Positions 20,828-25,478 of a stretch of DNA of 25,478 bases are shown piece after piece. Location: assembly GCA_964446595.1 (NCBI GenBank), contig CAYUPY010000013.1:1-25478 (forward strand), read 5' to 3'. Origin of the DNA: CAYUPY01 sp964446595 (GTDB lineage Bacteria > Patescibacteriota > Dojkabacteria > J137 > JAEUSD01). Each line of letters starts with the position of its first letter. Within the stretch, counting starts at the first letter, position 1. The notes beneath the pieces were generated by a model, which saw nothing but the letters and a program-made list of their open reading frames with translations, was not told the origin of the DNA and searched no databases. A program made the position numbers and the translations under genes.

Positions 20828-23791
20828 ATGAAAAAACTAGACAACAAAGTCAAAAACCAAGTAGCTGGCGCCATCACTATACTATTATGTGTGATTGGAT
20901 TGTTACTGGTGGCAGCCATGGGTTTGCTTTCCCCAATCACCCAACCTGGTGATTATTCAGTTCAAGATCCAGCTCAGCCAGTACCAGGGGTAAAAGCTAC
21001 AATCCTACCGTACAATATTCAGGCCACCCCAATTGAGGACTCGACTAAGCGCTTTGAATTAGCCATTACAGCGGATACTACTTCAAATAGCCAGGCAACA
21101 GTGGCCGAAGTGATTCTTAAAGTTGATCCGAGCTTAGCAAAGCCTGCAAGTATACTCACCCGGGAGGACTATTTATATGCAAATAAAAATATTGATGCTC
21201 AGAGCGGTGTAGTTACTTTTGATATTTCTACTCAAAGAGGGGTAGCCTTTAAGCAAGGTGAATTATTAGGCATTGTAGTATTTGATGTGGTTAATCCAGA
21301 GGCTAATCAGTTAATTCCAGTAGAAGTTACGGCTGATAGCCGTATCGGCGTAGCTGCTCAGGGACAGCAAGTAGATAAAGCTTTTTTCTATAAAAATAGA
21401 GCTCAAGTAAGTACAGCTGTGGGAAAGATTGTTGAAGTTGATTCGGATAAAGCAAATATAACATTTGGCAATAGTTCTTGTAGTTATGCATTTACGCAAT
21501 GGTCTGCTTGTAACAGTTTAGGATTTCAGAATAGATCTGTGCTAAACGTAAGCTCTTGTTCCACGGAGGCTTTGGAGCAGACAGCACCTCAGCTATTAGT
21601 CCGCAGTTGTGAAACAGTCAAACCCAAAGCTAGTCTTAAAGTAGATAATAAGAGTGGTAATTCAAACCCAGCTACCCCAACAAAAGTTAGTGTAGTAGGG
21701 AAGAGTAGTTATATTCTTGATATCGATATTGAGAATGTAGATTACTGTTTACTAAGTACTACAGACAATGATCAACTTAGTTACCAGTTTGTTTACAGTG
21801 ACTTTAATGGTGTATTCCCTGTACCACAGGGCTCAACTGCAAGTAGTATTAAATATTTGTTGCAATGTGAAAATAATCAAGGTATATCAGCCAGCGCTGT
21901 AGAGTTGGTTCTTGATGAGGCAGCTAATGACTTAGAGATAACTACTCAAATCAAGAATATTCAGGAGCAAGAGGGTCAAACTCAGACTTACGATGTTGCT
22001 TGGCAGTTCAAGGGGCAAACGAATAATCTGGCTTCCTGTGAGCTGCAGTCAACGTTAGACGTACCTGTTGCAGTAAGCGATAATCCTGTCACGTCACCTG
22101 TGGCAGTGGATGATAATCCATTCTACCCAACCTCAAATGGTGCTACTGTGAATACGAACGGCTTAGAACCGGTCTTAATAATTTCGAACCCACCGATACC
22201 AGGAAGTGTAAATATTCCTATTCAAAACGATAAACGGACATACCAAATTAATAGTGCTACCGGTAATGCCATGGTTGCTCACCGTGTTTTCTGTACCACC
22301 AAAAATGGCAGCAATATAGCCTCGGAGTTTAAGACACTTGAGGTTAAGTATCCGCGTACTTTGTCTGTGGACCTAAGAGTTACTCCATCGACTGTGCAAA
22401 ATAAATCTACTTATCCATCATCTTTTGAGTTCGCAGTAGAGTGGATTGTAGATAATTTTAGTAGTTGTGAATTATCTTTACAGCCTTTCCTGCTAAGTGC
22501 AGATCAAAATTCTTATAGTATCTCGCTGAAGTCACTTTCTGGTGGCACTCCTGTAATTGCAGCAGCAGGAGGAGTAAAGTATGTAGCAACAGGCCAAAAT
22601 GATGGCCCAATCGTTGGCGACTGGAAGGTAAGTGTAAGTCTTTCATGTAAAGGTCAAAACTCAACTGGCGTTTACAACCAGTACGACACCAAAGATATTT
22701 ATATCCGCAAAGCTGACATAACTGGTCAAGGTACTGTTTGTGCTTCAGTTTACAAGCCAGTATGTGGCATTGATGGCAAGACTTATGGTAACGCCTGTGA
22801 AGCAGGTAAGGCCGGGGTAGAGGTAGTTAAAGAAGGAGCATGTGAGGGTACTTCCAGCAGCTCAGCAACTTCATCTAGTTCGACATCTAACCCACGCACA
22901 AGCACTAGTAGTTCAGCAGGGTCTAATACCAGCTCTTCCTCCTCTCAAGCCAGCTGTGTACTCATTTATGATCCTGTATGTGGTGCTGACGGGGTAACTT
23001 ATTCTAATTCGTGTTATGCAGCAAAGGCCGGAGTTTCGGTAGTGTCTAAGGGCAAGTGTCCAATCACTAGTTCTAGCTCTTCAAACGCAACATCATCGGC
23101 TTCAGGCAGTAGTACGAGTCAAGGTGGAGCCTGCGCAACTATTTACGACCCAGTATGTGGAGCAGATGGTAAGACATACTCCAATGAATGTGAGGCTAAG
23201 AATGTTGGTGTAGAAATAGTTAGCAATAGCGAATGTGCATCCAATACAAGTTCAAGTACCTCTGGAGACAATACTAACATTGGCGTGTGTACGAAAGAAT
23301 ACCGCCCTGTCTGTGGAGTTGATGGTAAAACATATGGAAACACTTGTGAAGCCACAGTGGCTGGTGTGCCTATCGCTTATTACTCAGCTTGTGGACGTGA
23401 AGAGAATACTCCGCCGGTCTGTGATGATAAGGTAACTAATATGGATCTGCGTTGTGATCTAGCTTGTACTCCTTTGCCAAACTGTGTTTATGCAGAAGAG
23501 GGTACAAGTGCCACCTGTGATCCAAACCCATATATCACTAATTGGTGTCCTCGTATTGAGTCTGAAGAAACAGGACCTGCGTGTAGGTTTGATAAGAACA
23601 GTAACCGCATCCTAGATATCGCCGATTTTGCTGAGTTTGCAAAATTGTACAAGAAACAGTTAGATACTAATTCTTGTGCTAGTAACGACATTGTCGATAA
23701 TAACTGTATCTTAGACCTTAACGACTTCCGTGTATTTGGTAAGTACTATAAGGTAAGTATTTTGTGTCAGGCACCAGAGGCTACTTTGTAG
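20828..23791 (+). CDS. Multi-domain surface protein: TSP1-like motif, four Kazal-like domains, dockerin-like C-terminus
   Basis: The 987 residues include an N-terminal membrane segment (about 16-36), a beta-rich cohesin-like region (about 55-200), a TSP1-like motif TQWSACNSLGFQNR (Cys218 to about 263), a long region of probable Ig-like domains, and four Kazal-like domains starting at about Cys638, 710, 769 and 821. Ser/Thr-rich linkers separate the Kazal domains. The C-terminus (about 922-980) has two F-hand-like loops, DKNSNRILDIADFAEF and VDNNCILDLNDFRVF, the pattern of a dockerin. Cys-rich layout indicates an exported, disulfide-bonded protein. It is co-transcribed with the cohesin-like gene. 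Its role as a protease-inhibiting surface complex is inferred. Confidence 0.82.
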   Translation: MKKLDNKVKNQVAGAITILLCVIGLLLVAAMGLLSPITQPGDYSVQDPAQPVPGVKATILPYNIQATPIEDSTKRFELAITADTTSNSQATVAEVILKVDPSLAKPASILTREDYLYANKNIDAQSGVVTFDISTQRGVAFKQGELLGIVVFDVVNPEANQLIPVEVTADSRIGVAAQGQQVDKAFFYKNRAQVSTAVGKIVEVDSDKANITFGNSSCSYAFTQWSACNSLGFQNRSVLNVSSCSTEALEQTAPQLLVRSCETVKPKASLKVDNKSGNSNPATPTKVSVVGKSSYILDIDIENVDYCLLSTTDNDQLSYQFVYSDFNGVFPVPQGSTASSIKYLLQCENNQGISASAVELVLDEAANDLEITTQIKNIQEQEGQTQTYDVAWQFKGQTNNLASCELQSTLDVPVAVSDNPVTSPVAVDDNPFYPTSNGATVNTNGLEPVLIISNPPIPGSVNIPIQNDKRTYQINSATGNAMVAHRVFCTTKNGSNIASEFKTLEVKYPRTLSVDLRVTPSTVQNKSTYPSSFEFAVEWIVDNFSSCELSLQPFLLSADQNSYSISLKSLSGGTPVIAAAGGVKYVATGQNDGPIVGDWKVSVSLSCKGQNSTGVYNQYDTKDIYIRKADITGQGTVCASVYKPVCGIDGKTYGNACEAGKAGVEVVKEGACEGTSSSSATSSSSTSNPRTSTSSSAGSNTSSSSSQASCVLIYDPVCGADGVTYSNSCYAAKAGVSVVSKGKCPITSSSSSNATSSASGSSTSQGGACATIYDPVCGADGKTYSNECEAKNVGVEIVSNSECASNTSSSTSGDNTNIGVCTKEYRPVCGVDGKTYGNTCEATVAGVPIAYYSACGREENTPPVCDDKVTNMDLRCDLACTPLPNCVYAEEGTSATCDPNPYITNWCPRIESEETGPACRFDKNSNRILDIADFAEFAKLYKKQLDTNSCASNDIVDNNCILDLNDFRVFGKYYKVSILCQAPEATL

Positions 23792-23819
23792 GCCAATAAT
23801 TGGTGGCTTATATGCGAGA

Positions 23820-23850
23820 CGCCCGGCCCGCGCGCAGCGCGGGCCGGGCG
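23820..23850. terminator. 14-bp GC-only hairpin between convergent genes
   Basis: CGCCCGGCCCGCGC and GCGCGGGCCGGGCG pair perfectly around loop GCA. It lies in the 72-bp gap between convergent genes, where a bidirectional terminator is expected, but there is no T run on either side, so an alternative role is possible. Confidence 0.6.
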
Positions 23851-23863
23851 CATACTATTAACC

Positions 23864-25102
23864 TTATTTCTGTAAGTGAGAGTATACAATTTTGGAGATA
23901 TCGGCAATTATATATGCGCCATTAGGGTAGGGTGGGGCTTGGTCATTTAGGACAACCAATACATAGTCAGTTCTAGGTCCGTAAACAATCCCAGCATCAG
24001 CATAAGTACTACCTTCTCTTCCTCCAAATAGAAAACCTGCTTTATTAGCTACTTTTACCCCGTCGGGTACTCCTCCAGGTATAGCTAATTTTAGATCAGG
24101 AGGTGCATTGAACATTAGATTTAAAAGGTAATTTGCACTCTCCTCACTTAAAGTAACCCTGTCGTATACATCTTTCAAGACCCTACCAACTTTATCTGCC
24201 CGCCCAATATGTGGATCTTCAAAAAAACCGTTTGCTTTGAGCTCATTAATGGTTCTTGGATTTACCCCTTCATAGGTTCCTCCAAGCCGATCTCGCAAGT
24301 GATACCATGCTGTATTGCTACTTTCTAGTATCAAACGTTCAAGATACTCCCGAATGGTGACATTTGTTCCTTCTTGCAAATCCTCTAGGGGGAAGATACT
24401 TGAGTGTTTGAGTCGGTTTTGAATAGGGTAGGTGGATTCTAAGGTTATGAGTCCAGCATCAACATCCCTTAGAGTTAAAATAGCCACCGGTAGTTTTGCA
24501 ATACTAGCCGGGGGAAAAGTTTTTTCATGGTTAATGCCGAAACTTTGTTCGCGTTGGAGATCGTAAATATAGATGCCATAGTGATCAATCCGGTTTCCTA
24601 ATAGTTCCTGTAAGTCTGAGCGCAAAGCTTTTTTGTCGAACTCTTTAGCTTCAACCTTAAGGTAGAAAATAGATCTTTCAGGGTGGGTCATATCTTCTGG
24701 ACGGATCGCGAACTGGTAATCGCCAGAATCGAACTTACGTGGAGTTATAAAGATACGCGCACTCACACCTTCTTCGCCTTCGACAGGTGTAACCTTAATG
24801 AAGGGCACTCCCTCAACGCCGGCTACTTCATACCCAGCTGGCACATCCAATGTTTTGGTGTTAAATGTATGTACAGTTAGCTGGTGTTCTTGTCTATATA
24901 GTTTGAGCTGAGCATAAGTTATTTGATTAGGATCTTGGTATATGGTTCCTAAAATGCTGCCAGTTTCAGCTTTAATGTATAGAAGTGATGCAGCAACCGC
25001 AATTACGAGTACGCTGTTAGCAAGAATCGTGTAGAAAACGATACGAAATCTATGCAAAAAGTTGATTAGGGACTGTAAAATAGTATGTGTAAGTGACGAC
25101 AC
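23864..25102 (-). CDS. Membrane-anchored beta-lactamase-fold serine hydrolase
   Basis: A 412-residue protein with one N-terminal membrane segment (about 21-43), a beta-rich domain (about 50-150) and a C-terminal class A beta-lactamase-like domain. The active-site motif PASIAK gives Ser200 and Lys203, SSN (261-263) fits the SxN motif, and KAG (354-356) fits the KTG box. Such proteins act on peptidoglycan peptides or are beta-lactamases; no choice can be made here. It would face outward. The GTG start and the first 7 codons come from the repeat arm of the adjoining IS remnant. Confidence 0.85.
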   Translation of the reverse strand: MSSLTHTILQSLINFLHRFRIVFYTILANSVLVIAVAASLLYIKAETGSILGTIYQDPNQITYAQLKLYRQEHQLTVHTFNTKTLDVPAGYEVAGVEGVPFIKVTPVEGEEGVSARIFITPRKFDSGDYQFAIRPEDMTHPERSIFYLKVEAKEFDKKALRSDLQELLGNRIDHYGIYIYDLQREQSFGINHEKTFPPASIAKLPVAILTLRDVDAGLITLESTYPIQNRLKHSSIFPLEDLQEGTNVTIREYLERLILESSNTAWYHLRDRLGGTYEGVNPRTINELKANGFFEDPHIGRADKVGRVLKDVYDRVTLSEESANYLLNLMFNAPPDLKLAIPGGVPDGVKVANKAGFLFGGREGSTYADAGIVYGPRTDYVLVVLNDQAPPYPNGAYIIADISKIVYSHLQK

Positions 25103-25126
25103 AGATTTTAAATTTTAACAGTCCCT
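25068..25126. repeat. Inverted repeat at the IS remnant boundary
   Basis: AGGGACTGTAAAAT (25068-25081) is repeated inverted as ATTTTAACAGTCCCT (25112-25126), with one extra base. It resembles the end of an insertion sequence, and directly precedes the decayed transposase. Confidence 0.6.
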
Positions 25127-25128
25127 TA

Positions 25129-25439
25129 ATGGCAACAATACCATCGGCAGAAGCAGTTAAGCAAGAGCTTAAAAAAGCCAAGTCGATCGAAGATTTCTTC
25201 GGAAAGACGGCATATTCTCCCGCCTGTTTGCAGATACCCTCACCGAGATGATGGAAGAAAAGCTAAGCTGGGACCGGATTCCTCCGTTTGACATCATGGC
25301 TAAAAATACCAGTCGTTCTGACTGGCGGGAAGCATGGGATGATTTTCGAACTGCTCCTTGGATTAATATTATCAAATACCCTGAATCTTTTATACAGCAA
25401 GGAATTAAACTGCTTTCTATAGTGAATGTACAGGTTTAA
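25129..25439 (+). pseudogene. Degraded IS256-type transposase fragment
   Basis: From the ATG at 25129 the translation reads MATIPSAEAVKQELKKAKSI and EDFFGK, then breaks. In the next frame it goes on as DGIFSRLFADTLTEMMEEKL, the N-terminal segment of IS256-family (Mutator-type) transposases. One base is missing near 25206. The downstream frame is open to 25439, but skips most of the family length, so an internal deletion is likely. The family assignment is by pattern; the C-terminal part is uncertain. Confidence 0.6.
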
Positions 25440-25478
25440 GTTTTACCCTCCACCTCGCTTCACTATTGTTTCTAAACT

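Noticed and set aside
22458..23691. Minus-strand frames opposite the Kazal gene
   Set aside because: They mirror the repeat structure of the real gene and have no motif or promoter of their own.
1..25478. CRISPR array, prophage or conjugative element
   Set aside because: No regularly spaced direct repeats, integrase, portal, terminase or relaxase genes are visible; the only mobile trace is the transposase remnant at the right end.

Overview
The window looks like the dnaA/dnaN (probable origin) region of a small-genome bacterium, most likely a member of the Candidate Phyla Radiation (Patescibacteria). That placement is inference. It rests on compact gene packing, unfamiliar all-helical genes beside dnaN, no recF next to dnaN, no recognisable Shine-Dalgarno sequences, and large Ser/Thr-rich and Kazal-bearing surface proteins. 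The standard code is used, with TGA as a stop. A closer assignment is not possible from sequence alone.

Layout. 1-3.2 kb: dnaA, a putative oriC spacer with DnaA boxes, and dnaN. 3.2-4.3 kb: two helical genes of unknown function. 4.3-10.9 kb: housekeeping genes on both strands (ComM-type ATPase, peptide deformylase, YmdB-type phosphodiesterase, HU, TsaE, TsaD, a zinc-less Fpg, a PIG-L deacetylase). 10.9-12.5 kb: serS behind a T-box leader with a Ser (UCA) specifier. 12.5-20 kb: a VTT-like membrane protein, an orphan response regulator, tRNA-Ser(GCT), an SRPBCC-like protein, an XRE regulator with a 415-aa helical partner, two membrane proteins, and a divergent LexA-like repressor and RecD-like helicase. 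20-25.1 kb: a surface module of a small cohesin-like membrane protein, a 987-aa protein (TSP1-like motif, four Kazal-like domains, C-terminal dockerin-like repeat) and a convergent beta-lactamase-fold serine hydrolase. 25.1-25.4 kb: a decayed IS256-type transposase.

Three sequence-level patterns cut across the genes. First, at least fifteen matches (13-15 of 16 bases) to the chromosomal parS consensus lie between 4.9 and 19.6 kb. Most are inside genes, and one forms the top of the serS T-box terminator. This suggests a dense ParB loading zone next to the origin. Second, about a dozen genes have a TANNNT -10 box ending 5-7 nt before the start codon, so leaderless mRNAs appear to be a normal mode of expression here. 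Third, several perfect GC-rich inverted repeats (9-16 bp arms) sit inside conserved coding sequence as well as between genes.

The best candidate for an undescribed system is the 20-24 kb locus. A cohesin-like cell-surface protein is followed 11 nt later by a dockerin-bearing, multi-Kazal protein, and the promoter and start region of the first gene is freshly duplicated in tandem. It could be a surface-assembled protease-inhibitor complex.
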